A DNA stretch of 64,000 nt from Chloroflexota bacterium. Its GTDB lineage: Bacteria; Chloroflexota; Dehalococcoidia; Lucifugimonadales; GCA-002723415. Position 1 is the stretch's first letter. Each line of letters starts with the position of its first letter. Below the pieces are notes generated by a model. That model searched no databases, was not told the DNA's origin, and saw nothing but the letters and a program-made list of their open reading frames with translations. Of the stretch, positions 47,568-56,873 are shown piece by piece. Both the position numbers and the translations under genes were made by a program. The stretch lies in contig PBKN01000010.1 in assembly GCA_002721445.1 (NCBI GenBank), positions 25,197 through 89,196 of the forward strand. The letters are read 5' to 3'.

Positions 47568-48959
47568 CTAAGCTAACTGAAATTCTCTGGACGACACAAC
47601 TGATCTTATGGTATCAGAAACAGCATTTGTGATTTCTTCTGCATTTTTAAATTCTTTTAAAGAAACATTATTGACTAAATTTTGTTCAGTGACTTTATCT
47701 AAATTAATATATCCTAACTGGTTTAAACATTCTTCTAGTAAATAATTAGGAGTGATTTCTGAATATTTACCACCTATTTTATTAATTACATCTTGTACAC
47801 AAACTTTGTCATTGCCACTTAAATATCTAGATGCAAAATTTATTCTTTCAAGAAGGTTTCCGCTATCAAGCCATTCTACTCCTTCATGCCATCCCTCAAC
47901 TGAAGGAGGATTGTATATCTGTTGACCCATATAACCCACTGATCTTGAAGCGTCAATAATATTCATATTAGGAAATTTAAATTCCTCAGCTAATTTTAAA
48001 ATACCTACTATTAACTCGATAGGACTTTTAACTTTTGCATATCTTATTTTTGAAGATTTAAAATGGTCTGAATTGAATAAGCAGCGAAGAACAGATTTTA
48101 ATTCAAAGCCTGAATCAAAATATGATTTAACCATTAAATCAATTAAAGATTTCCCATCTTCACCTATAGTATCTGAAACAAAAAATTGATAAAGCCTGGT
48201 ACTAATAAAAGTAGCAGTAGCAGGATTTTTAACTATTATATCTATAACATCTTCACCATTAAAGTCACCTTTTTCACCTAAAAATTCCTTAATAGTATTA
48301 TCATGGTCTTCCTTTTTATATTCATACTGCCAAGCAATATTGCTATAAGGCCAAATTGAAGCACTTAAAGCTCTAAGACCCATATAATCTATGTTTTGTA
48401 CTGTCCAGCCTGTAAAAGCCCTAGAGCATTCTTTAACATCTTTTTCAGTATAATTTCCAATACTCATTGAAAAAAGTTCCAACAATTCTCTTCCATAATT
48501 TTCATTAATTGCATTAGCATGATTATCATTATTATCTAACCAAAAAAGCATAGCAGGATCTTTAGAAATCCCTAACAAAATATCTCGAAAATTTCCTAAA
48601 CCTACTCCTCTTAACATATCGATTTGAGCTGATATAGTTTTACCATGAAAGACTTTGCTAAATCCTGTAGCAAAAAGGCCATGCCAAAATAAAGTAATCT
48701 TTTCTTCTAATGGATTTGTTGTGGTAACCATTCTATAAATCCAGTTGCCAGTTGCGCTATTGAGAAGCCTCATTTCACTTTGATCGACATGATAACGTCT
48801 AATTAAATCATCAGAGAGAGAATCTCTTTCACCAGGATTTAATAATTTTTCTACTACTCCTTCATAATTATCTTTTGCAATCATGTCTATATTCTCACGG
48901 CTTTCTCCAAATCCTGCCCTTCTATATAAATGAGCGACTAATTCTATTTCTTTTTTCAT
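47568..48959 (-). CDS. DUF1800 family protein
   Basis: A 463-residue protein with the DUF1800 pattern: LYRRAGFGES near the N-terminus, MLRGVGLGNFRDILLGISKDPAMLFWLDN, NENYGRELLELFSMSIGNYTEKDVKECSRAFTGW, and VEGWHEGVEWLDSGNLLERINFASRYL. Function is unknown for the family, which often sits beside DUF1501 proteins in marine and soil bacteria; no DUF1501 gene is in this window. No signal peptide. GGAGG-like sequence precedes the ATG at 48959. Confidence 0.92.
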   Translation of the reverse strand: MKKEIELVAHLYRRAGFGESRENIDMIAKDNYEGVVEKLLNPGERDSLSDDLIRRYHVDQSEMRLLNSATGNWIYRMVTTTNPLEEKITLFWHGLFATGFSKVFHGKTISAQIDMLRGVGLGNFRDILLGISKDPAMLFWLDNNDNHANAINENYGRELLELFSMSIGNYTEKDVKECSRAFTGWTVQNIDYMGLRALSASIWPYSNIAWQYEYKKEDHDNTIKEFLGEKGDFNGEDVIDIIVKNPATATFISTRLYQFFVSDTIGEDGKSLIDLMVKSYFDSGFELKSVLRCLFNSDHFKSSKIRYAKVKSPIELIVGILKLAEEFKFPNMNIIDASRSVGYMGQQIYNPPSVEGWHEGVEWLDSGNLLERINFASRYLSGNDKVCVQDVINKIGGKYSEITPNYLLEECLNQLGYINLDKVTEQNLVNNVSLKEFKNAEEITNAVSDTIRSVVSSREFQLA

Positions 48960-49015
48960 TCAAACCTCCATTAAGTAATAAAAACTGAACTAAATGATTT
49001 TTAAAAATTATACTT

Positions 49016-50083
49016 TCACTTAGTAATAGTTAAAGCTCTCTTAGGGTTATTTACTAAAATATCTTGTATTGCTGATTCTTCTATGCCTCTTTGCCTCATT
49101 CTGGGAACTATATTAGCCAATATATAACCATAGCCATGGCCACCATATTTCATCAACCTATGTTTATATGCCAAATCATGTGCAATTAATATTTGTTTTC
49201 CATATCCATCTGCAATTAATGTTGCAATTTGGTCCATTCTCATCGCATCAGTTGGCATATCAAAATCAGGGTCACTGTCATAAAACGACCGCTCCTCTCC
49301 TATAAGATCCCATTCAATATAACAGCCTTTATCAGCTAATTTTTTGTAGTCATCTACATTGGAAAAAGTACGATCAAGATGCCCAATAATTATTTTAGAT
49401 ATATCTGCGCCATTTTCTAAAAGTGTATTTAAATTATCTAATGGTGCAGTAACGTCTCGTCCAGGATGAACTAATAGAGGGAAACCTGTATGGGCTTGGG
49501 CTTGGGCTGACCCACGTAATACTTTCAATTCATTATCATCTATAGGGAATCCACAACCTATCTCTCCTATTATACCTGCACGTATTCCAGTATTATCTAC
49601 TCCATTAATTAAATCATCTATTATTTTTTCAGAAATAGTGTCTTCAGTCATATCATTGATTTCTTTATTATGAGATAAAGCCACGTAATACGATGCTCCC
49701 ATTACAATATTTACACCAGTTTGACGTGAAATTCTAGCTAAACCAACAGGATCTCTTCCAAGGCCTATACTAGTTGCGTCAACTAATGTACCTCCTCCAA
49801 ACTGTTTATATATCATAACTTCATCAATAGCTGTATCAATATCTGATAATTTAAAATCTTCAATATTATAAAGAACATCATGGTAATGCCTAGCATATGC
49901 AAACGTTTTTAAAGAAGGCTTTTGAAATGTTAAATCTTTAAGCGTAGGTTCAGAAGGTATAGAAATAAAAAAATCAGCATCTGACAATATATGTTCGTGA
50001 GTTAATGTTGCACCCAATTCATCAGGAGAAACTAAACCTTTAACAGATTGAACTTTACCTGCTCTAGATAATTCATTGATCAT
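49016..50083 (-). CDS. Phosphotriesterase-family metal-dependent hydrolase (copy 2)
   Basis: A 355-residue amidohydrolase-fold enzyme. LTHEHILSD gives the HxH metal pair, IGEIGCGF a bridging glutamate, LLVHPG and IIGHLDR the histidines, and IAHDLAYKHRLMKYGGHGYGYI the final aspartate. It is longer at the N-terminus than copy 1, with ELSRAGKVQSVKGLVSPDELGAT leading in. A lactonase or esterase is likely; the phosphotriester activity is not implied. Its upstream region (50084-50236) also carries the divergent greA promoter. Confidence 0.88.
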   Translation of the reverse strand: MINELSRAGKVQSVKGLVSPDELGATLTHEHILSDADFFISIPSEPTLKDLTFQKPSLKTFAYARHYHDVLYNIEDFKLSDIDTAIDEVMIYKQFGGGTLVDATSIGLGRDPVGLARISRQTGVNIVMGASYYVALSHNKEINDMTEDTISEKIIDDLINGVDNTGIRAGIIGEIGCGFPIDDNELKVLRGSAQAQAHTGFPLLVHPGRDVTAPLDNLNTLLENGADISKIIIGHLDRTFSNVDDYKKLADKGCYIEWDLIGEERSFYDSDPDFDMPTDAMRMDQIATLIADGYGKQILIAHDLAYKHRLMKYGGHGYGYILANIVPRMRQRGIEESAIQDILVNNPKRALTITK

Positions 50084-50180
50084 CTATTACCTCATATATT
50101 TTTTATTCATTAAATTATGTGTCTTATCTATTTAGCACAATGAAAATCTTTAGTCAATAGAAATTTAACATAGTCTTGGA

Positions 50181-50209
50181 TTGACAGTATTAAGATATAT
50201 ATTTAATAT
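50181..50209 (+). promoter_or_regulatory. Promoter of the greA fusion gene
   Basis: A perfect TTGACA (50181-50186), a 17-bp spacer and TAATAT (50204-50209) form a near-consensus housekeeping promoter. GGAG at 50227-50230 and ATG at 50237 follow. Confidence 0.72.
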
Positions 50210-50236
50210 TGTAATAATAAGTTTCTGGAGAAATTA

Positions 50237-51055
50237 ATGACAAATGTACATGACTTAACAGTCTCCCAGCTAGCAAAAAAATACTTAGAAGATGCAATTA
50301 AAAATAATGATAAAGTTGAAACTGATCTATATGAAAGAGAGCTAATAAGATTTGTACAGTGGTGTCGACAGGGACAAATTTTACAAGAATTAACTCCTGC
50401 AGACATTGGGAATTATACAGATTTTATTAATGGAACAGGAAACACTCCTCAATCTTCTGGGCGATTATTAATAATTAAAGAATTTCTTACCTACTGTAAA
50501 AAGAATGAATTAATCGAAAAAAACTTATCCCAACACGTAAGAAGAAGAAAATCAAAAACTAACAATATAACGCTAACTGGCCCCTCAATGAGGAAAAAAA
50601 CTCAATTAACTCCTGCAGGGTTTAAGCAATTAAAAGAAGAATTAGAAAAATTAAAAGCTGAAAGAGTTCCTCTTACCCAGCAAATTCAAAAAGCTGCCGC
50701 AGATAAAGATGTTAGAGAAAATGTCCCATTAGAAGCTGCAAGAGAACAATTAGGTCATACAGAATCGAGAATAAGAGTTCTTGAAAATACGCTTATGGAT
50801 GCAACTATAATTGATCTTAAAAAAGGCGGTAAAAAAACAGTTAAGCTAGGTTCAACAATATCAATATTAGAAATTGATTCCAAAAAAAGAGCTTCCTATA
50901 CTTTAGTTAGTGTAACTGAAGCAAAGCCGCTCGAAGGACGAATATCGGATGTTTCACCTATGGGGAAAGCCTTATATAATCGCGTAAAAGGTGATGAATT
51001 TGAATTAAATATTGCTCAAGGCAAATCTAAATTTCGTATACTTAAAGTAAGTTAA
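50237..51055 (+). CDS. greA: GreA transcription elongation factor fused to a recombinase SAM-like domain
   Basis: A 272-residue two-domain protein. Residues about 1-100 look like the core-binding (SAM-like) domain of XerC/XerD recombinases: DLYERELIRFVQWCR, LTPADIGNYTDFI, SGRLLIIKEFLTYCKKNELIEKNL. Residues about 116-272 are GreA: the coiled coil with the tip acidic pair in DVRENVPLEAAREQ (E. coli D41/E44 positions kept) and a C-terminal FKBP-like domain (VSPMGKALYNRVKGDEFEL). GreA rescues backtracked RNA polymerase. No recombinase catalytic domain is present. A good promoter and GGAG precede it. Confidence 0.88.
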   Translation: MTNVHDLTVSQLAKKYLEDAIKNNDKVETDLYERELIRFVQWCRQGQILQELTPADIGNYTDFINGTGNTPQSSGRLLIIKEFLTYCKKNELIEKNLSQHVRRRKSKTNNITLTGPSMRKKTQLTPAGFKQLKEELEKLKAERVPLTQQIQKAAADKDVRENVPLEAAREQLGHTESRIRVLENTLMDATIIDLKKGGKKTVKLGSTISILEIDSKKRASYTLVSVTEAKPLEGRISDVSPMGKALYNRVKGDEFELNIAQGKSKFRILKVS

Positions 51056-51123
51056 AGCCTCATTAATTCTATTGCATAAATTTAAAATAACCCTAAAATA
51101 CTGGTTTATTTAAAGCTAAATCC

Positions 51124-54030
51124 ATGTCTAATTCAATAAAACTCTCAAAGATTGAAGAACTATCACAAGAGTTAAAAAAATCGATTTCGGGAGAAATTCG
51201 ATTTGACCAGATGAGCAAACAATTATATAGTACCGACGCAAGTATTTACCAAATTGAACCTGTTGGAATAGTCTTACCCAAAACGCAAGAAGATGTGATT
51301 AATACAATACAACTTGCAAAAAAATATAAAATTCCTGTTCTGCCTAGAGGTGGGGGAACAAGTCTTGCTGGGCAAACAGTTGGCAATGCAATTGTAATAG
51401 ATTTTTCAAAATATATGCGCAACCTAATTGAAGTCAATCAAGAAGAAAAGTGGGCAATTACTCAACCAGGAATAATATTAGATGAACTAAATTCAAAATT
51501 AAAAAATACAGGATTACATTTTTCACCCGATCCTAGTACTAGTAATAGAGGAAATATTGGAGGTGCTTTAGGTAATAATTCCTGTGGAGCACACTCAATT
51601 ATATGGGGTAAAACAGTTGATAATATTTTAGAAATAGATTCAATATTGTCAAATGGAAATATTGCAAAATTTGGGAAAATAAATACAAATCAAATTTTTG
51701 AAAAAATAAAAAATGATTCATTAGAAAGCAATATTTACCAAGCTGTTATAAATATTAACTCACAATATAAAAATGAAATTATAAAAAGATATCCTAATAT
51801 AGAACGCAGGGTTTCAGGATATAATTTAGACGAATTATTAGATTTAAACAAATTAAATATGAGCAAATTTATAGTTGGATCTGAAGGTACCTTAACAACT
51901 ATTACTCAAGCAAAAATTAAGCTTGTAGAAAATCCAAAGTTTAAAGGTATTAGCCTACTATATTTTAACTCATTATACCAAGCACTTGAAGCAACAGTGC
52001 ACATACTGAAATATGAACCTTCAGCAATTGAGCTAGTTGGTAATATGATTTTAACTCAAGCAAAAACTAATATCCAATATTCAAGAATGCTAGATTTCCT
52101 TGAAGGTGAACCAGAATCATTATTAATAGTAGAAATGAATGGAGAAACAGAGCAAATTGTACATAAAAAACTTCAAGCTCTTAAATCAAATATAGAAAAA
52201 ACAAAGCTAACTTATGCTACTCAAATTTTTACTAAATCTAAAGACCAATCAAAAATATGGGCAATACGTAAGGCTGGATTAGGTTTAATGATGAATGTAC
52301 CAGGACCTGCAAAACCTATCCCATTTGTAGAAGATACAGCTGTTTCTCCAGAAAAACTACCCGAATTCACTATGGAGTTTGACAAAATTATAAAAAACCA
52401 TGAAACAATTGCGGGATATTATGGACATGCTGGAGCAGGGTGCTTGCATATTAGACCATTAATTGATTTAAAAACAGATTCTGGCGTACAAAAGATGGAG
52501 TCCATATCAAAGGAAATAAGTGATTTAGTAATTAAATATAATGGCTCAATGAGTGGTGAGCATGGCGATGGTCTTGCTAGAAGCATGTGGAATAAAAAAT
52601 TATTCGGTGAACAAATATATTCTGCATTTCAAATCGTAAAAAATGCTTTTGACCCAGAATCAATTATGAATCCTGGTAAAATTATAAACTCTGAAAATAT
52701 AAACCAAAATTTACGTACACAACAAAGTTTAAAAGAATTAAAAATCAACCCTAATTTATATACTTCTGAAATTGATTTTAGAGAAAACGTAGAAATGTGC
52801 AATGGACAAGGAGCATGCAGAAAAGTCACTTCTGGCACCATGTGTCCTTCGTATATGATCACACGAGATGAAGAGCATTCAACACGTGGAAGAGCAAATG
52901 CACTAAAAGCAACTATGAATGGATTAATATCAAATAAATCATTTAACGAAAAACGTTTATATGAAGTTATGGATTTATGTCTAGAATGCAAAGCTTGTAA
53001 AGCTGAATGCCCTTCTAATGTTGATATGGCAAAATTAAAATATGAATTCTTAAATAGCTATTTTAAAAATAACAAACATAGTTTAAGAAATATTTTATTT
53101 GCTAATATTGCTTTATTCAGTAAGCTAGGTACTTTCTTTAACCCTATAACTAATTGGATAATGAAGTCTTCAATATTTAAAAAGATTTTAAATGATTTTT
53201 TTGATATAGATCAAAGGAGAAGTTTACCTCTATTTGCTAATCAAACTTTTTCACAATGGTATAAATCAAGAAGTGATAAATTTATCACTGAAAAATCTGA
53301 CCAAAAAGTAATTCTTTTTATAGATACTTTTACAGAATATAATCACCCGAATTTAGGAATATTAACTGTACAATTAATAGAATCCTTAGGATATGAAGTA
53401 ATTATTCCTAAAGTAAAATGCTGCGGTAGGCCTATGCTTTCCAAAGGGATGATAGAATCAGCAAAAAAGAATGCTATTTTTAATATTAATTCATTATATG
53501 AAGACGTTAAAAACGGAACAAAATTAATAGGAATAGAACCTAGTTGCATTTTAAATTTTAAAGACGATTATTTAGATCTTACAGAAAAAGATAAAAAAGC
53601 TCTAATTATTAAAGAAAACACCTTACTTTTAGAAGAATTTATAATTAAAGCTTTAAATAAAACCAATAAATCATTAAAATTTCCCAAAACAGATTCAAAA
53701 ATATTATTCCAAGGACATTGTCATCAAAAAGCATTAAATGGAACAGAAACTGTTATGAATTTACTGCAATCTATAGTAGGAAAAAATGCAATAGAAATAG
53801 ACTCAGGATGTTGCGGAATGGCAGGATCATTTGGATATGAAAAAGAACATTACGATATTTCTATAGGAATAGCAAATCAATCACTTTTTCCGGCCATAGA
53901 ATCACAAAAAGGAGATTTTGAAATTGTGTCAGAAGGGATTTCATGTAGACAACAAATAGAATTTGGGACTAATAAAAAACCTAAACATCTTATAGAATTA
54001 TTAGCAGAATGCAAAATAGTAGATAATTAA
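51124..54030 (+). CDS. FAD-linked D-2-hydroxyacid dehydrogenase fused to Fe-S / CCG domain (GlcD-GlcF type)
   Basis: A 968-residue fusion. The N-terminal half is an FAD-binding PCMH oxidase (PRGGGTSLAGQTVG; NIGGALGNNSCGAHSIIWGKT) and a C-terminal FAD domain ending in GEHGDGLARS. The second half has two Fe-S motifs (CNGQGACRKV...MCPSY near 560 and CLECKACKAECPSN near 620) and two CCG cysteine motifs (CCGRPM near 767, CCGMAGSFGYE near 898), like lactate- or glycolate-oxidising YdiJ/GlcDF proteins. It feeds electrons from a 2-hydroxyacid into respiration. It leads the 51.1-56.9 kb operon. Confidence 0.9.
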   Translation: MSNSIKLSKIEELSQELKKSISGEIRFDQMSKQLYSTDASIYQIEPVGIVLPKTQEDVINTIQLAKKYKIPVLPRGGGTSLAGQTVGNAIVIDFSKYMRNLIEVNQEEKWAITQPGIILDELNSKLKNTGLHFSPDPSTSNRGNIGGALGNNSCGAHSIIWGKTVDNILEIDSILSNGNIAKFGKINTNQIFEKIKNDSLESNIYQAVININSQYKNEIIKRYPNIERRVSGYNLDELLDLNKLNMSKFIVGSEGTLTTITQAKIKLVENPKFKGISLLYFNSLYQALEATVHILKYEPSAIELVGNMILTQAKTNIQYSRMLDFLEGEPESLLIVEMNGETEQIVHKKLQALKSNIEKTKLTYATQIFTKSKDQSKIWAIRKAGLGLMMNVPGPAKPIPFVEDTAVSPEKLPEFTMEFDKIIKNHETIAGYYGHAGAGCLHIRPLIDLKTDSGVQKMESISKEISDLVIKYNGSMSGEHGDGLARSMWNKKLFGEQIYSAFQIVKNAFDPESIMNPGKIINSENINQNLRTQQSLKELKINPNLYTSEIDFRENVEMCNGQGACRKVTSGTMCPSYMITRDEEHSTRGRANALKATMNGLISNKSFNEKRLYEVMDLCLECKACKAECPSNVDMAKLKYEFLNSYFKNNKHSLRNILFANIALFSKLGTFFNPITNWIMKSSIFKKILNDFFDIDQRRSLPLFANQTFSQWYKSRSDKFITEKSDQKVILFIDTFTEYNHPNLGILTVQLIESLGYEVIIPKVKCCGRPMLSKGMIESAKKNAIFNINSLYEDVKNGTKLIGIEPSCILNFKDDYLDLTEKDKKALIIKENTLLLEEFIIKALNKTNKSLKFPKTDSKILFQGHCHQKALNGTETVMNLLQSIVGKNAIEIDSGCCGMAGSFGYEKEHYDISIGIANQSLFPAIESQKGDFEIVSEGISCRQQIEFGTNKKPKHLIELLAECKIVDN

Positions 54031-54045
54031 TCTTTGGAGAAAAAA

Positions 54046-55101
54046 ATGTCAAATAATAAAATCAAAATCGGATTGATAGGCGCAGGAGATAATACAAAAT
54101 TAAGACACATTCCTGGATTTCAAAAGTTAAATAATGTAGAAATAATAAGTGTTTCCAATAGAAGTATACAATCATCAACAAAAATTGCTAAAGAATATAA
54201 CATACCTGTAATTCATAAAAACTGGAAAGAACTTATAGAAGATACTAATATCGATGCTGTATGTATTGGAACATGGCCAAATATGCACCACACTTTAGCT
54301 ATAGAATCTTTAAAAAATAATAAACATGTTCTTACAGAGGCCAGAATGGCAATGAATTCTCAGGATGCCCATAAAATGCTTAATGCTTCAAAAAGTAAAC
54401 CTCATTTAACTACTCAAATTGTACCAGCTCCAATTACATTTAAAGTAGATTCAACTATTAAAAAAATAATAGAAGAAGATGCATTAGGAAACATATTATC
54501 TGTTGATCTCTCTACTCATAACGATGCATCTGGTAACGGAGGATTCTTAGATGAAAAAACTACTTTTCATTGGAGAGAAAATAGAGATATAAGCGGTTAT
54601 AATATTATGCAAATGGGAATATGGTATGAAACATTAATGAGATGGCTTGGGACTGCACAAAGTGTAATTAGCTTAACAAAAGTTAATGTAAACAAAAGAC
54701 GAGACCAAAATAACGATTTTAAATATATTACTATTCCTGACCATGTTGAAATACTATCAGAACTAAATATAGGAGCTATAGCTCATATGCGATTTAGCTC
54801 AGTTACTGGATTAGCTCCAGATGATAAATTATGGATTTTCGGTTCAAAAGGTACCCTGATGTTGGACATTAATAAAATGGACATATATATAGGTAAAAAA
54901 GAAACCCCTAATTTATCTAAAATTGATATTCCAAAAGAAGATGAAGGCTACTGGAGAGTTGAAGAAGAATTTATAAATTCAATATTAGGTTTAGAAGAAG
55001 TAACTCACACAAGCTTTGAAGATGGCGTAAAATATATGGAATTTACTGAAGCAGTAACAAAAAGTATGCAATCAGGTAAAAAAATCAACCTGCCTCTATA
55101 A
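54046..55101 (+). CDS. Gfo/Idh/MocA family oxidoreductase
   Basis: A 351-residue NAD(P)-dependent oxidoreductase. IGLIGAGDNTKLRHIPGFQ is the Rossmann loop, CIGTWPNMHHTLAIESLKNNKHVLTEARM is the equivalent of the EKP motif (here TEA), and the C-terminal half is the usual GFO_IDH_MocA_C fold. Such enzymes oxidise sugars, inositols or sugar acids. A TTG at 54034 would make it slightly longer, but TTTGGAG lies just before ATG 54046. It is 15 bp after the dehydrogenase gene. Confidence 0.87.
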   Translation: MSNNKIKIGLIGAGDNTKLRHIPGFQKLNNVEIISVSNRSIQSSTKIAKEYNIPVIHKNWKELIEDTNIDAVCIGTWPNMHHTLAIESLKNNKHVLTEARMAMNSQDAHKMLNASKSKPHLTTQIVPAPITFKVDSTIKKIIEEDALGNILSVDLSTHNDASGNGGFLDEKTTFHWRENRDISGYNIMQMGIWYETLMRWLGTAQSVISLTKVNVNKRRDQNNDFKYITIPDHVEILSELNIGAIAHMRFSSVTGLAPDDKLWIFGSKGTLMLDINKMDIYIGKKETPNLSKIDIPKEDEGYWRVEEEFINSILGLEEVTHTSFEDGVKYMEFTEAVTKSMQSGKKINLPL

Positions 55102-55131
55102 ATTAAACATAAATAAGAACCTGAGGTTATA

Positions 55132-56055
55132 TTGTTAAATAAAATTATTGATAAAACTATGAGTGCAAAAGAAGCTATAGGAAAATTCATTTCTGATGGT
55201 GATACTATAGGAGTTGGCGGGCAAAGTATCGGAAGAGTAAGTACTTTTCTAGCACATGAAATAGTTAGGCAACAAAAGAAAAATCTCACTTTAGTTGGGT
55301 GCAATTTATCATTATCTATGGACCTACTAGTAGGAGCGAAACTTGTAAAAAAAACAGAATGTGGTTCTGGAAGTTTTGAACGTTTTGGAACAGCTTTTCA
55401 ATGGAGAAATGCAATTCAAAATAATCTAATAGAAGTTCAAGATTACAGTCATTTAGCTATGGCTTCTAGATTTTTAGCAGGATCACTTGGGATACCTTTT
55501 ATACCCTCTAAAAGTATGCTAGGAACAGACCTACTAAAAAAACAAAATAGCAATACTGAAAAGCCTTTTGAAATTACAGATAACCCTTGGAAAAAAAATG
55601 ATCCAGTAGTCCTCTTACCTGCATTGCAACCAGATGTCTCAATTGTTCATGTACAAATGGCTGATAAATCTGGAAATGTAATAATTGAAGGATTCACAAC
55701 TCACGAACCAGAAATGATTAAAGCATCAAAGAAGGTGATTATTAGTTGTGAGAAATTAGTAGATACTGAATTTGTTAAGTCAAATCCTGAAAAAATTACA
55801 ATTCCATATATTTTTGTAGATGCTGTAATTGAACAACCTTTGGGAGGATATCCTACTTCTGTGTACAATTATTATGAACATGATAGTGATCATATTAGTG
55901 AATACCAGCAAAAAGCTAGAGCAGGAGGCAAGGAGTATTCTGATTATCTAAATAAATACATATATGATTGCAAATCTTTTGAAGAATATGTTAAAAAAGC
56001 TGCAGGGCCTAGTAAAATAAAATCATTAAAAGAATCTATGCTAAAATTATTATAG
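55132..56055 (+). CDS. CoA-transferase alpha subunit (GctA-like)
   Basis: A 307-residue CoA-transferase subunit starting at TTG 55132 with GAGG upstream. IGKFISDGDTIGVGGQSIGRVSTFLAHEI and VGCNLSLSMDLLVGAK are family I alpha-subunit patterns, close to glutaconate CoA-transferase A and the IpdA group. The partner beta subunit follows 32 bp later. Together they move CoA between acids or hydrolyse a cyclic acyl-CoA, depending on subgroup; which cannot be decided here. Confidence 0.9.
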   Translation: MLNKIIDKTMSAKEAIGKFISDGDTIGVGGQSIGRVSTFLAHEIVRQQKKNLTLVGCNLSLSMDLLVGAKLVKKTECGSGSFERFGTAFQWRNAIQNNLIEVQDYSHLAMASRFLAGSLGIPFIPSKSMLGTDLLKKQNSNTEKPFEITDNPWKKNDPVVLLPALQPDVSIVHVQMADKSGNVIIEGFTTHEPEMIKASKKVIISCEKLVDTEFVKSNPEKITIPYIFVDAVIEQPLGGYPTSVYNYYEHDSDHISEYQQKARAGGKEYSDYLNKYIYDCKSFEEYVKKAAGPSKIKSLKESMLKLL

Positions 56056-56087
56056 ATAGGGTAAAACTTATAAGGAATTTAATCAAA

Positions 56088-56861
56088 ATGAGCTTAAGAT
56101 TTTCTTTAGATGAATTAATGGTTATTGAAGCATCTAGGCAAATTGAAGATGAAAATATTGTCTTAGTAGGGACAGGCTTACCAATGGTAGCAAGCTTGTT
56201 AGCACAAAAATTACATGCTCCAAAAATGTGCTACGTTGTTGAAACAGGAAATATAGCTCCAGAAGTGATTCCTACCCCTACTTCTGTATGCGACCCTCGT
56301 GTAATGTATAAAGCAATAAAGCATGGATCTCTTTTAGACTCATTAGGTGGGATTTTACAAAGAGGGCTTACTGATATAGCTTTTCTAGGTGGAGCTCAAA
56401 TTGATGAATATGCCAATGTAAATTCTACAGCTATAGGTGATTATAATAATCCTAAGGTTAGACTGCCTGGTAGTGGTGGGGCAAATGACTTAGCCTCTCA
56501 TGCAAAAAAAATATTAATTATTACCCGGCATGAAAAACGAAGATTCCCAAAAAATTGTGATTATATTACAAGTCCAGGATATATTAATGGACCAGAAGGT
56601 AGAAAAGATGCAGGAATAGTTGTTAAATATCCAGACATTGTAGTAATTACTAATTTATGCGTTATGGAAATTGATAAAAAATCTGGCAAACTAGTAATAA
56701 CAAAGCTTATGCCAAATATATCTATAGATGATGTAATGATAAATACTGAATTTAAGCCCTTAATTAAATCTTATGTAAATGTTTCAAACCCTACTAAAAA
56801 AGAAATAGACACGCTACGTAAAGAAGTAGATCCTTATGGAGTATATCTGAAAGATACATAA
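56088..56861 (+). CDS. CoA-transferase beta subunit (GctB-like)
   Basis: A 257-residue subunit of the same complex. The catalytic glutamate region is VVETGNIAPEVIP, with E52 in the position of the GctB active-site glutamate. GGILQRGLTDIAFLGGAQIDEYANVN and LPGSGGANDLASHAKK are strongly typical of the beta subunit. AAGGA precedes its ATG. It is the last gene of the operon; a weak 6-3-6 inverted repeat overlaps its stop (56861-56875) in the convergent gap. Confidence 0.92.
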   Translation: MSLRFSLDELMVIEASRQIEDENIVLVGTGLPMVASLLAQKLHAPKMCYVVETGNIAPEVIPTPTSVCDPRVMYKAIKHGSLLDSLGGILQRGLTDIAFLGGAQIDEYANVNSTAIGDYNNPKVRLPGSGGANDLASHAKKILIITRHEKRRFPKNCDYITSPGYINGPEGRKDAGIVVKYPDIVVITNLCVMEIDKKSGKLVITKLMPNISIDDVMINTEFKPLIKSYVNVSNPTKKEIDTLRKEVDPYGVYLKDT

Positions 56862-56873
56862 ATCTAAAATAGA

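Noticed and set aside
50237..50540. Integrase remnant of a mobile element at the start of greA
   Set aside because: The domain is in frame with an intact GreA, has its own good promoter, and no attachment site or other phage gene is near.
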